A stretch of DNA of 64,000 nt from Epiperipatus broadwayi (GCA_028023455.1 JAQFVV010006255.1:6866501-6930500); one strand, 5' to 3'. Shown: positions 25,760-38,399, numbered from the stretch's first letter. Program-made: numbers and translations. Notes: generated by a model from the sequence alone, not told the origin.

Positions 25760-27010
25760 TAAAAAATGTATTTGCTTATATCAACACAATATTAAACATT
25801 TTTTATATAAGTAAATACCTATATAATTATAATACTAAAAAATAAAAATTACTTCAAATATTTAATTACATAATATTTTTTTAAAGTTGTTCATTTTTAA
25901 TTAAAATTTGGACTAAAATATAAATAATATAAAAACAACTATTATACTCAAAGACAAGGCAGATTATCAAGTGTGGTAATTAATTACTTTAGAGAAAAAA
26001 AAATCAACTATTCAAAATTATTTGGAAAAAACATCTAAAGTTTGACAAATTAAATAATTTTAAAATTATTTTTATAAAAGAGAGAAAAAAATTAAATTAT
26101 TTTAATTAGAGTTAAGAAAAAGTCATTAGTAAATTAAAAGAAGATATGAAGTAAAATATCCAAATTTGTTGGATAACAAAATAAGCTTAAGTAAAATAAT
26201 AAATAATAAAACTAATTAAATCTCACATGATCACCATTCTTTATGCTTATACAAGCTATCAACACAGCTTGTGTAAGCATAAAGAATGGTGATCATCCTG
26301 CCCAACAGGATTATGGTGACTGTAGTTCTTAAAGAACCAAAGACACCAAAATATATAGATGCTGAACTAAGTTCAGATCTATATGACTGTACAAGCAAAT
26401 GAGCTTGAATTGAAAACATTATTATGTTTTCATTTTGGATTCAAAGCTTTATAGTTAACCAAAAAGGTAAAAGGTGGCTGCTGGAGAATTGCATTAGATC
26501 CTAATATCTAGATGCAATGCTCTCAGATCCAAAGTTCTTCACTGGTAAAAGCCATAAGCTAGAAACTAGTCTGGGAATATTGAATGAGTAGGTCCTAGAT
26601 AGGGATTTTATGCACAAATCTTCCTGCATCCACTTATTACTCTGGCTTGCACTGAGTAATGCTATTGTATAGAGAGTTTTGCGTCTGTGTTAAAACTAAT
26701 TAAACATGGAATTTGTTCAAACAGATTGTAAAAGAAGTTGCATTTTTTTAATGTCAGTTGTGATAGCAGCAAAAACAAAAAGACATTCAAATGTTACAGT
26801 AAAAAAGTAGCAGACCTCAAGTCTTATTCTCTAAAAATTTCATTAGACAAAAGAAAACTGACTAAACTGGCTACTCAATGCCTGGAGGACTGCTATCCCA
26901 TTAATATTACTTTACCTAGAGGTAGGCAACGAATGTCAATTACTTGCACTGAAAATTATTGAATTTATGCTAGCAAAGAATTAATTTAAAACTAAATAAC
27001 AAAAGTTTAC
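25760..27010. repeat. dispersed repeat family B, copy 1
   Basis: Colinear with 32320-33000. Shared landmarks include acaattattat followed by gacaaggcagattatcaa, aaattattttaattagagtta and gaatttatgctag. This copy is interrupted by the compound hairpin insertion at 26221-26690. A 74-codon frame at 26738-26962 (ending RQRMSITCTENY) is open here but is not preserved in the other copy. The pair could be the two LTRs of one old element spanning about 25.8-33 kb, or two independent insertions. Confidence 0.55.
26221..26690. mobile_element. compound hairpin element, copy 2, with 14 bp target duplication
   Basis: The perfect direct repeat taaaactaattaaa at 26207-26220 and 26691-26704 brackets the insertion. 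The left end is a hairpin: cacatgatcaccattcttta and its inverse around a short loop (about 26224-26295). Next come the accaaagacaccaaaa block, the ctctcagatcc block and the terminal gagagttttgc. It is more diverged from the family than copies 4 and 5, so it is an older insertion. It lies inside repeat family B and within the long STMP1-like intron. Confidence 0.85.
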
Positions 27011-27059
27011 AGCAAGATAAACAAATCTACTTGGACTTAAAAAAAAGATATTTTTCTAA

Positions 27060-27950
27060 TTTATATACATAAATATAGCATGATATATTTTATTTAAATC
27101 TGCTATTAATATTTAAATAAAAGAATGTTTAGTTTCTAGAAATTGTCATAAACCTTTAATATTTTCTCTTTACACATCTTTGTATGTGGAAAACATACAT
27201 GCAATCAATATATGTATACACAGCTGAAGTCAGTAAGAAATCTAGAACACCGAGTTAGTATTATCAATTTTATTTTAAGTTTTATGCAAGTTAGGATCAT
27301 ACATATCTAATTAAAAAAAATGTATGCTTATATTTAAAATAGAATGAATTAAAAATTTACTTTGTTTTCATATTATTTTTAAAAAAAGGAGTGAATTCCA
27401 TGTAGACTTGATATTGGTTAAAAAAACTCAGAATTAATAATTACACATTATTATTAATATCTATGTCAAAGTGAATATTATCCTATTAATTTATTAAACA
27501 TTATATTATGATTTTGCTCTAATCTAAATTTATCTTAGGACGATATGTATAAAAGAGAAATGATTAGAAGGACAGCAGACACAATGCATCTTTTAGATTG
27601 TTGAAAGATGAATATTCTCCTGAAGAATCAAGTAATGGCTGACATCCTTAAAGTATTGTTTGGTATTTTGTGCAAAGCAAAAGTACACACCATATCTTTA
27701 TATACTGCAATAATCAGCTTGATATAATTTAATTAATTCAGGTGCCATTTGACAATACTTTCAGGAAATATACAGGCAAATATATTTTACATATTTTAAT
27801 AGAATTTGGAAATATTTTTCTTAAAATATGATGATGATGATGGCCATTACATAACACACTATTTGAAATAACTGGTCAAATCACATTACAACATGAGCTA
27901 CTCCCAATGAAATGGACATGGAATTAATATGTAAACTAGACAATATTATA
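27060..27950. other. AT-rich intronic stretch
   Basis: Nothing supported apart from a short TA microsatellite near 27947-27962. The stretch lies inside the inferred intron of the STMP1-like gene. Confidence 0.4.
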
Positions 27951-27959
27951 TATATATAT

Positions 27960-29730
27960 ATAAAGAGATTAAACACACACTATTTAAACAAATAACAAAA
28001 CAATAATTTATTTACAAAGTATCACAAATGTCATAAAATATATAATTTTTGTTTACCATAAACACTTCCATTACTGACTATACAAGAATGGCCTTTATAG
28101 TTATAAATTAATCTAATAAATTTAAATGAATAATAATTATTTATTTAGTAATCATTTCTCAATAATCTCTTAACTTATAATTCACATGAATGTGTTGGAA
28201 AATAAGTACAAAGCAATCATAATTTCCTATAAAATGTTCAAGGTTTATCTCGATTAATTTTAAAACATTAATCTTTTAATTACATATTACAATATCAAAC
28301 ATAATTATATAATCAAGCATATTTGCTGTTAACTAAAATCTCAAGTCTTTAATATATTATGGATATAATTCTAGCATGGTTGACTTTCACAAATATATTT
28401 ATTCAGCTATCTTAGTTTTTAAACAAGGCAAAATTCTCCATACAGTAGTGCCACCCTGTGCCAATCAGAGTAATCAATGGATGCCAGAAGGCTTGTGCAT
28501 AAAATCCCTATCTAGTGCCTACTCATCCAATACCCCCAGACTAGTTTCTGGCTTGATAGGGATTTTATGCATGTCTTTTTGGCATCCATTGATTACTCTG
28601 GTTGGCACAGAGTGGCACTACTGTATGGAGAGTTTTGCCTTATTTAATAACAATTATGTGCTAGTATAAGAGATGGTGATCATGTAATGTCGAAACTATG
28701 AATAAATACACTCCATAAAGTATATTTTAACCATTCAAACTAGTGATTTAAACAACTACATCAATAAGTTCTAACACATATAAAATCCAATTCACAGTCA
28801 CAAAGTTGAGGATAATTCACATACAAATGAACTCAACTGAAATTAAAATAATCTTTAGTTTAATTTAAAACTTTAATGATTTTACTAATACAGTACTCAT
28901 TATTTTTAACATTTGGACACTCTACATTAAATATTTTCACAAGTGTGCACATTCTTTGTTTAAAATGATCATTAGGTATATTTTTTGCTAATTTATATAT
29001 TCAATGATAATTCAACATGAAAAGCAAACTTTTTTTTTTGCTACATATTTTTTTGTTTCAAAGAGATAAAATTGTGACTAAATATATATATAAAAGGGAA
29101 AAATGAAACAAATTTTGTATTTTAACTGCTTTAAATACAATCAGAATATATATATTAAACAGCAAATACTGAAACTTCTTTTAACAAAATATTCACTTTG
29201 AATCAATCAAATAAATAGTTTATTCCTAATAAAATTTGGTTAGCTAATTAATAGACTATATAAGAAAATAAAACTTAAAATGATTAATACTTTAGAATAC
29301 CAGTCTAATCAATAAAAAGTAGGGTTTTTTTTAAAAAACTAATACATGAATATCAAACTATAGTATAAAATTTTGTAGCCAGGATTCTCTCTACAGTTTG
29401 TGAGGATTTTTATGTGGATTAATGGCTATTATCAATTTATTTATTTTATTATCATATTTCTTTCCTTTCCAAATCACTATACTGTCTTTTATCAATTTCC
29501 TAAATAGGTAGTAATTTCTCTCCTCTGACAAACAGTTCTATCTAAAGCTTGTTCTTGGCATTATTGAATGTTTCAGCATTTTTTCATGTAGAAATTCCTT
29601 TAAAATAACTTCATCACATTCACCAAGATGTTTGATAGTGATCATTTTTCCTCTTTTCTACTTGATCATTATAATGGCTGTTCAATGAACCTTGAATAAA
29701 GTAAGAATCAAGACTAATAATGTCAAAAAA
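27960..29730 (-). repeat. probable third copy of the family A long repeat
   Basis: Weak but colinear resemblance to the family A LTRs. A block near 28310-28380 matches 11098-11165, one near 28790-28850 matches 12135-12200, and the terminal block ccttgaataaagtaagaatc near 29688 matches ggtttgaataaagtgagaatc near 12775. Without an internal region it would be a solo or truncated LTR. Like the left family A copy, it contains a compound hairpin insertion at about the homologous position. Confidence 0.45.
28424..28690. mobile_element. compound hairpin element, copy 3 (short form)
   Basis: The left end (aaggcaaaattctccataca) and right end (gtatggagagttttgcctt) are inverted copies continuing inward through agtgccac, atcaatggatgccag and gcataaaatccctatc. 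The outer hairpin block appears only on the right (gatggtgatcatgtaatgt). The central blocks present in copies 1, 2, 4 and 5 are missing, so this is a deletion derivative. No clear target duplication was found. The 97-codon plus-strand frame is a by-product of the palindrome. Confidence 0.75.
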
Positions 29731-30860
29731 ACTCTCTATATATATATACTACTGACCTCTTGTTTCAAATATCCCGATGACCTCTTTATTTTACTTAATC
29801 TAGATAATCTAGTTTATTTTAATTATATGAATTTTCAAAATACCATAATTATTTGATTGAATTTTACCTTGTTTTTGAATCTCATCTTCAAACTCAAAAT
29901 GTAACTTTAAATTAAAACCATTCTCAAACTTTTAATTATCTAATTTTTAATCTATTTTCTTTAATTTTAATTTACATAATGATGTTGTTTTTTAGTAAAC
30001 AAGTCATTTAAATATGAATTAAAACATAAATTCTTTTAACTATTCTGATTTTTAATCTTTGGCAAGAAGAATTACTATATTGTTTAACTTATTTTATTAT
30101 TTAATTTCTCTCAAATTTGATCACTTATAATAAAATCTAGTACATTATTTTCTTTTATTCTAAAATTTTATTGCTTTATTATTATTACTTTCAATAATTT
30201 ATTCAAAGGTATTTGTACTATTTTACATAATTTTCTTTAAGATTTTTGTAGTGCTATTTTTGCTAACTTTCCTCACAACACCTGTAAACCAGCTCACTGC
30301 CATGTGAAAGATGACATAGCCATCCATAAAATGAACAAGATCCTATGCATTTCAATATATATGCCATTCACTCATGTTAATTGGCTATATAACTAATCCA
30401 TCCTTTTCTTTGCTCTTACTATGATTAAATTAGTTTTGTTATCTATATTTTGAATGATAATCCTCTTCACCATTAGTTTGAATCATACTTTTAGCAAATT
30501 TCCATTATATATAAACAGATGCCCAACTAAGGAACTAATTATATTTATATATAGGCCAAAATAATTCTGTATCAGAAAACAAATAGAAATCTAATAATTT
30601 CATAAATGATTGAAAAAAAGTATACAGTATATATCTAGAAATGATAGTGGTATTACAACTGGAGAGCAATAAATAGATAGGCATTAGAATTATAAAGCAA
30701 TGGAATATTAATAAAATTTATCAAATTTCAAGGAAAATAATATCAATATAGTGCAAAGAAAAAAAAAATAGTCATAGGTTAAAATATTAGCTTAAAAGAA
30801 AAAAATATTGGGCAACATTGAAAAGAAATTCATCAGAAATCAGTTCCAAATAATCAAATT
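29731..30860. other. AT-rich intronic stretch
   Basis: No supported gene or repeat. The part near 30270-30400 is slightly less AT-rich, but I do not recognise it. Confidence 0.4.
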
Positions 30861-31870
30861 AAAAAGTAGTAAATTTAGTTTCATGAAAAATGGAATTGAT
30901 AATCATTAAAATAAGAAATAAGCTCATGAAAAGCATTATTAGAAAATAATTTACTAGACAAAAAATAGTAAACAATATACCATAAATATAAAATATGAAT
31001 AAATGTTTGGGAAAAGAGACAAAGACAAAGAACAAATGAGAAAAGAAATGGTGAATTAATGAAAAGAAAAATCAATAAAAAGAAAGACCAATATTTTTTT
31101 AAAAAGGTAGAATATACAAATATTAAATTTTAAAAAATGCTGAAAAAAGTATTAAGAAAGAAGAAGGAAATAGGAAAAAATATGGAAAAAAATGGAAAAT
31201 GCAAGAAAGAAAAGAAAAAGTGCAAAAAGGAAAAACTACTTGGAAATAAACAACAATAAAAATAACCAACAGAAAATTCTAGAAAAGAATGAATAAAAAA
31301 AAAGATAATAAAGAAAAGTTGAAAGAAATGAGAATCTAAAGAAAATACTCTGAAAAAATAAGGGAACTGTAAAATTTGCAAAAGATAAAAAGACTATGAA
31401 GCATTCCAAAATTTTTTCAGAAAACATTCCAAATAAAAATGCAGTGTAGGTTATACAGGGTACAAAATTAGTTCAATAACCTAAATTGGATGTATTAAAA
31501 GAATTTAATACGGCAATAAAAACATCAAATTAATTTATTCATGAATGATAACACAAATATTAATGTTGATGTTAGAAATGAATTGAACATAGATATAAAA
31601 GTCCTGATTGAAAGTAATATAAACAAAGAAAGAATGAATGAAGATAAACTTGATATAAAAAGTATGAAAGAGATGAAGATAAATACAGAAATCATGGAAA
31701 CATTCAAAAGATATACAGTAATTGTGAATAAATGCAAAGTTGAAAAAAAAAAAAAAGATGAATCAACAAGAAATATAGAAATTGAATAAAAGTTTAAAAT
31801 GAAGGCAAAAATAATGATAAGCTGAAGGATAACATGATAAAGAATATTGAAATTTGATTTTGAAAAACTA
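30860..31870 (+). other. purine-rich strand, possible gag coiled-coil remnant
   Basis: The plus strand is strikingly rich in A and G for about 1 kb. Translated in mixed frames it gives Lys- and Glu-rich coiled-coil-like peptide, with one 82-codon stretch (31541-31789, starting MNDNTNINVDVRNELN). This resembles the coiled-coil gag regions of the two LTR elements elsewhere in the window, but no gag core motif is visible. It lies between the two family B repeats. Purine-rich composition alone could produce the same appearance. Confidence 0.3.
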
Positions 31871-32319
31871 ATCCATGGTAAACTCTATTAAAGCTTATAT
31901 AACATACAGAATTTTTTCTAATTAATCAAACATAGAAAATTTTATAAGGAATCATATAAGTAACAAAATCTGTGATTTGATTTACATGTAAAAGACATTT
32001 TTGAGATCCTAAAAGTTTATATAATGCTAATGATTATGTATTATTAAAACTAAGTATAAAAAATATTACAAAGAATCATACAATACCCATATATACTGTT
32101 TAATGAAAGGTTGTTTTATTACATATAAGAGACATGTGTTTGAGAGCCATAAGTGTTCATAATAATTGCTCTAAAACTAAACAGTACTCAAAGTATTTGT
32201 GTCTTAATTAAAAACTTTTTTTGTCTTGAAAGGGATGGAATACATGACATTTATGTTATGTATATGAAAATTAAAAAAAAAAAGTTAAAAAAAACTTCTG
32301 ATTAAAGTTTTGGCAATAT

Positions 32320-33000
32320 TAAAAAATAAAAATTGTATCTACTTATATTACATTTAGTATTAAACATACATACATAATTATAACTCTAAAAAAAAAAAAA
32401 TCAAATCATTTCAAATTAAAATAAAATGATTTAAAATATAAAAAATGTAAAAACAATTATTATCCTAGCAGACAAAGCAGATTATCAAATGCAATGATTA
32501 ATTACATTTCAAAAAAAACCAGTGACAGTTATTTAAAAACATATTGGCCAAAACTGTTTTGAATGAATATGATAACAATGAATTTTACAGTAAAAACATA
32601 TTTTAAAAAATATCTAATATTTGGCATATTAAAACAAATTAGATTATTTTAATTGGAGTTAAATTGTTGCAATAAGATACCAGCAGAAAATTAAGCGATC
32701 TTATACTCTAAATGTTTCATTGGCTCAAAGTCATATAAGCAAAAAAAAAATCAAATACTTGAACTGCCATTTAATGCTCGAGATTTTTTTTAATGCCTTA
32801 GCATAGAAATAATCTACTTACAAGAAAGAAAGAACTATTGAAGCTACTTTAATCAAACCATGTATTTGCAATCATTTGCATTGGTAAATTATTCAATTTA
32901 TGCTAGAAAATAACTAAATCAAATTAAAAATTAAATGTTAAAAGTCTACATCATTGGACACAAATAAGTATCTATTTAAACTTTATAAAACAACAATGCT
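32320..33000. repeat. dispersed repeat family B, copy 2
   Basis: Colinear with 25760-27010 but lacking the compound hairpin insertion. Shared blocks include acaattattatcctagcagac, aaagcagattatcaaatg, attattttaattggagttaaa and caatttatgctagaaa. The boundaries are approximate. Confidence 0.55.
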
Positions 33001-33164
33001 AATACAAATGCTTAAAGAATTGCAAGAAAGCCAAGAGATGGTGGCTAAGAAAAAGAAAAAAAACTGACAAGATGTCTGATTATGGAAAAAGACTAAAAGA
33101 AAATGGCTTAAGATAAAAGAGACTACTAGGGAAAAAAAGATAACTAATAATATAAAAGAGATAC

Positions 33165-33756
33165 TGTTATCTCCTTTCCCTCATAAGTAGACTGTTCCAG
33201 ATCCCTTCTTTATCTGATCGGATTAAGCATTGTTTGCTACTGACCAATAGGCTGATGTACAGCTAAACACATAGGCAATGATTAGTACAGGCCAATAAGC
33301 AATGAATCTGAATGCTCCAGTAAGGCCAGGGATCTGGCTATAAATGGTCAGCCTTTTGGAGAAAAGGCAGAGAACGTCTGTCTAACCTACAAAGATGGCA
33401 TGCGTTTTCCAGAAGCCCTGATAACCTAAACAGCAATAAGCATTCTTACGATAGCAATATACTATTTGTCCATGCAACTAGGCAAGTCCACATAAGGACC
33501 GGTTGCTGCTAAGACTATTGCCGACTTGAGGCAAGCTGTCTGGTACAGCCGGAAGAGTTGCTCTCCCTACCCATGAGGCAAGCTATCAGGTGTAGCTGGA
33601 AGCGGTAGATTGTGAAGACTCGGATCCAAGAGTTCACATTAGAACTATATTACTCTGTATTGTATATATTTGTAAATATAATAAATATTATATTAATTAT
33701 AAATACTGGTGCTAGTGTTATTTTCTGCAAGTCTGTACTCCAGACCAAATACAACA
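33165..33756 (+). mobile_element. solo LTR, family C, with 5 bp target duplication
   Basis: The 592 bp unit begins TGTTATCTCC and ends CAAATACAACA. It is flanked by the perfect direct repeat gatac at 33160-33164 and 33757-33761. It contains two CCAAT boxes (gaccaataggctgatg, aggccaataagc), a TATA box at 33339 and an AATAAA at 33680, in the order of U3, R and U5 on the plus strand. No internal region or second LTR shares this target duplication, so it arose by recombination between the LTRs of a former full element. The sister copy is at 37634-38272. Confidence 0.9.
33339..33344 (+). promoter_or_regulatory. TATA box of the first family C solo LTR
   Basis: TATAAA within ctggctataaatggtcagcc, conserved in the sister LTR (37822) and placed downstream of two CCAAT boxes. 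This is the expected promoter position in the LTR. Confidence 0.7.
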
Positions 33757-33945
33757 GATACCAAAGCAAATTCTGATAAAGTTAAAACCAGATTCCTAAT
33801 CAAGATGCTGAGGATTAAAATACTTCAGAATGGAGAAATGAATGAACAGATATTAAAGTACATAAGGCTAAACAATAAGAGTGAGATAGTAAAAGTTGAA
33901 ACAGTCAAATTAAAAAAAAAAAAATTTAATAAAATAAAAGAATAA

Positions 33946-36900
33946 TCCAAGAGTAATGATAATGACAGTATTAGCACTATAAAAGTAGAAAGAATAACAG
34001 ACTTAACATATCCAAGATAAACCTGAATCACATCCCAGGCATTCTAGAAAGATCATAAAGCAGAGGTGCAACTAGCTTCAAGACAAAGGAAGAAGGCTTT
34101 ATTTCTCCCAGCTTACCAAACCCAGGTCAAAGAGAGAAAAGTCAGTATGTAGATGATCCGCTGGAAGAGCAACAGATTATAAGATCAGCTAGAAGTGAGA
34201 TACCATTGCCCATTTAAAAATATTCTGACAGGTATTAAGACTGATAAATTATTAAATCAAAGTAATATTAATATCATAATTTCTTTTGCTGATCCTAGAT
34301 GTGCTTATGGAATGTAGGAAAGAACAACAGACTAAAAATAACGTAAAGAATAACACACTAAAATTAAACTAAGAGACTTTTTTTAAAATTATTTAAACAT
34401 TCACTACTACTGTCAGCTTTAGCAAACCCATTAATTTGAAATCTGATACTAAAAACATAATGGACTGAAATCTTTCAATAAAGATGTATAAGAAAAGATG
34501 CAGTAGATGGAAAGTCTGTTGTAGTATAGGAGGCAAGTGTTTATCTATATTTTCTAGATATTTAAAAATGAAGGTTGTGCTTTGTTAGATGTATCTTTGA
34601 GGCAGTTTGGACACTGAAGGTTTCAGTGTGAAGCCAATATTAGACTTACCTTTCAAGCTCAAGATTAGACTGAGTGAACTTTCTATATAAAAAAAATATG
34701 CATTTTTGTGATATTGGATCAATAAAGAATCCATGACCATATCCCATATTATTAAAATTTCAACATGAAAGAAATGTGTATTTTAATAATATTTGACTAA
34801 TAAAAATGAATGGCAAGATTAAATGCATAGCAATATTATTTTCCAGATCAGAAAATTGCAACCATTAGATGACGAATCTCTGGTGATACCTATGATGATT
34901 AGTCTAGAGAAATTCAATTCATTATAATAAGATGTCACCAAAATATTAAGGGGGATATATATCAGTGGGGCTTATCAGTCTAGCAAAAAAGTCTGAAGAT
35001 TCAGAAAAGCAAGAGGACCCTACTTAGATCTCAGAACTACACAGCAATAAATTTTCCATCAAAGAAGCATGTATATGCATCAGCAAGAAGAAAATAAATA
35101 ACTAGCAGAAACAAAAACCCTTGCAAAAATAAAAATGATCAATTAAATCAAGTTAGCTGTGAAAAACAAAAAAAAAAACATCAATCATTAATAGGTAACT
35201 AGATAAATGTTAGGTGTGTTTCATGTAAGGAAGATTGTGTGATCTTATATGCACTAAAACCTATAAATTACTTTATTAAATAAAATTAAGTAGACCTTTA
35301 ATCCAACCAAAATACATTTAAGTAAATTGCATTATTGTATAAGAAGTCAGATTTCTGCCTCTTACAATGAATAAAATATCTTAGAGAAAGAAAAAAAGGA
35401 CTATCATAAAAGTGAATCAAAATAATTGTCTTAAAGATCTCTTACTTATCTATCATAAAACACCAACATTACTCAAAAATAATAATAATATGTAAAATTA
35501 AGAGCATGCTAATTAGCTCTAAACAAGCTTTTTATTTTATTTTATGATAAATGCTACTACAAGAGAAGTGATATGTGACTTTTTATTATTACTATTAATA
35601 ATAATAATAATAATGAAATATGTCTCATAGATAATACTGAAAATAATTTATTATTGCCGAAAGAAAGAATATAATTTTGGGATAATAGTTCTTTTTATAA
35701 TCATTAATGAGAAAACACAATGACTATATTCTTTTTTTATTACCAAGTTAATAAAAAAATATTTAATCATAGAGTAGATAATATAAAAAGTATAGTGAAG
35801 TTAAAACATTTCTATTTCAATTTACATAATTCTTGATTTAAATATGTTTTTCTTTTAAGAAAAGAAAAATTAAAAATATAAAACTATAAAAAAATCATGA
35901 ATTAATTAAGTTAATGATGAAACAAAATAAATATTCCTGTCTTCTAGAGAGAATTACAAGATTAAAATAAACAAGATAAAATTAAAAATACACCTGAAAT
36001 AATAAGAATAAAAAATAAAATGGATTTCTTTTATTTATTTGAATTAGTGATAATGCTCAGATAGGTATAAAATTAGGGTTCTCAAAACAATAATATTAGT
36101 GAAGAAAACTACAAGATAATCACTAAGTAATTTGAGACAAGTGAAACTGTGACAAATGGTCAGCAACATAAATAAGAAAAAAAAGGGGGGAAAGGAAGCA
36201 GCATCGCTACACAAAGCAGTTATTTACTGCAATGCTACAGCATAGACTCACATAAATCATGGTTTATTCTACTGATTATCAACTTATTCCCAGTATGAGT
36301 AATTAGGTTATATCAGTGTATTGCATGACCTATCCAGGCATATGAACAGTCAATATCTGCATTGTAAGAAATGGTAAGATGTCTCTAAGAATTCTGAATC
36401 TGAAATAGAAATAAATATCTTTTTTTCCAAAATATTATGCCAACCAACTTAAAAAAGAAAAGATGAACCTCTGAATACATATAAACAAACAGCAAATGGA
36501 ACACTTAACAGTTGTCTTATTAGACAAGTTTTAAAGTGAGCTATAAAAGAAACCTAGAAGAACTCAGGCTGAAAAAAGATGAAATGCATTTTACAAATAT
36601 AGAATTGGTCCAGAAAGAGTACTAATGCACATACCAGTATATTAATGTCAGATTAAAAACATTATGTAATATTTAACAAATATCTTAAATCATCTATTAA
36701 TAACAATTTGAAGAGATATTGTTCAAGATCTTAATAAAATGTTTTCAATATTCTTAATAATTTTTCTTAAAATATTGTATTGTAAAAAATTGGTGTCATT
36801 CCATAAACCTTTAAAAGACAGTTTTAAAAAGGGAAAAGTTATGAAATATTTAGATTTTATGCAACCTCTCTAATTTCAATTGACTTTTGATTTAAAAAGA

Positions 36901-37250
36901 AAAATCTCCCAGTAGAATTTAATCATTCCAGAAGTTAATACATTTTCTATATAAATATATACCAATCATATATTACTGTGTTCAGTAATAATGGAGATCT
37001 ATCAAATCAGATGATCATATAAACCTTTTTAACTATGATTAAGTAAATTAAGAAAAGATCAGTATATCATTTCTTAAGAAAGTAGTCTATTTTTAAACTG
37101 CTGGATAATTTATCATAATAGAAATATCTTCAAATAAATTTTTTTGTTATATTTTAAAAAAATCTAATAAAATAAATTTTTACTACTAAACATTAAAAAT
37201 GTAGAAATAAAATCATAGATCAATTCTAGATCCCCTTCTCTTATTTTATT
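33946..37250. other. gene-free intronic stretch, possible retroelement debris
   Basis: No convincing gene. The plus strand remains purine-rich to about 36900, and parts (34030-34180, 34960-35070, 36200-36400) are less AT-rich. They may be decayed coding sequence, but I could identify no protein motif. The frame at 33709-33945 begins inside the solo LTR and is not a gene. Confidence 0.35.
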
Positions 37251-37373
37251 TAAAAAAGGGGGGTCTTCTCATTTTTTTTCTCTCTGGGGGGGAAAACCAA
37301 ACAAAGGGTGGGGGGTGGGGGGGGGGGGTTGAGAGAAATTTTTGGTGGTTTTTTTTTAAGAAGGGGGAGGGAT
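37251..37373. repeat. G-rich low-complexity segment
   Basis: Runs of 6, 7, 6 and 12 G are separated by A or T runs. They include four closely spaced G tracts (ggg, gggggg, then 12 G) that could form a G-quadruplex. This composition is wholly unlike the surrounding DNA. It may be real low-complexity sequence or a read or assembly artefact. Confidence 0.7.
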
Positions 37374-37633
37374 TTTATTAATAAATGTAGTTTCTTTTTC
37401 AATTTTAACTATACACATATTATATTAAAAAATAAATTTAAAAGTTTCTTTCCAGGTGACATTTTTTAAAAAGAATCTATTTCTGAAATGGAGTAACAAA
37501 CTTTATGATTTTATATTACAGTTAATGATAAAATAAATATATTTTGCTTATTAAGATACTGACTAAACTATTTCAGAATATTAATATATTCATATAGTCA
37601 TTTTTCAGAACATAGTCTTTGGTATTTTGTCAG

Positions 37634-38272
37634 TGTTATAGTCCTCCCTTCTCTCAGAAGTGGACTATTCCAAATGCCTCCTTATCTGATCGGATTAAGC
37701 ATTGTTTGCCACAGGCCAATAGGCTGATGTATAGATAAAAACATAGCCAATGATTATTAAAGGCCAATAAGCAACGATGCTTGCTGAATCCGAAGGTTTT
37801 CAATAAAATCAGGGATCTGGGTATAAATAGTAAGCCTTTTGTGAAAATCAGGGAAGAACGTCTGTCTAACCTGAAAAGACTCTTTGCATTCTCCCAGGGA
37901 AACTCTGCTAACCTGAACAGCAGCAAGTATTCCCATTGATAGCAATACGCTATTTAGTCTATGCAGCTAGGCAAGTCCCACAGAGACTGGACACTGCTAA
38001 GACCACACTCGGCTCGAGGCAAGCTGTCTTGTACAGCTGGAAGAGCCATACACCCTACCCGTGAGGCAAGCCATCAGGTGTAGCTGGAAGCGGTAGGCAG
38101 AATCCAGAGTTTACGTTAAACTCCAATACTCAGCATTTGTAAATATTCTCTTGTATATATACTGTATATTGTATTGTATATATTTGTACATATAATAAAT
38201 ATATTAATTGTAATACTTGTCTTAGTATTATTTTCTGAAATTTGGGTCTGTACTCCAGACCAAAACATAACA
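37634..38272 (+). mobile_element. solo LTR, family C, second copy, with 5 bp target duplication
   Basis: The unit begins TGTTATAGTCC and ends CAAAACATAACA. The perfect direct repeat gtcag flanks it at 37629-37633 and 38273-38277. It aligns along its length with 33165-33756, including ctgatcggattaagcattg, a CCAAT-containing stretch, the TATA box at 37822 and AATAAA at 38194. At 639 bp it is longer, mainly through additions near the 3' part. Different target duplications show that the two LTRs are independent solo insertions and not the two ends of one element. The 90-codon minus-strand frame is a shadow. Confidence 0.9.
37822..37828 (+). promoter_or_regulatory. TATA box of the second family C solo LTR
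   Basis: TATAAAT in ctgggtataaatagtaagcc, at the position homologous to the TATA box of the first solo LTR. Confidence 0.7.
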
Positions 38273-38399
38273 GTCAGTGTATTGATTATTGATATTTTGA
38301 CCTAGATCTGTCTTCATATCAAAATTTACACATTTTTCAATTTCTACAAAATCCCACAATAATTTTAAAATGATGTTTGATCCATTCAAAAGCACAATA

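Noticed and set aside
31130-31427. Minus-strand Phe- and Ser-rich frames at 31130-31381 and 31236-31427
   Set aside because: They are shadows of the purine-rich plus strand; composition alone explains them.
33165-38272. The two family C LTRs read as the ends of one 5 kb retrotransposon
   Set aside because: Each LTR has its own perfect and different 5 bp duplication, so they are separate solo insertions.
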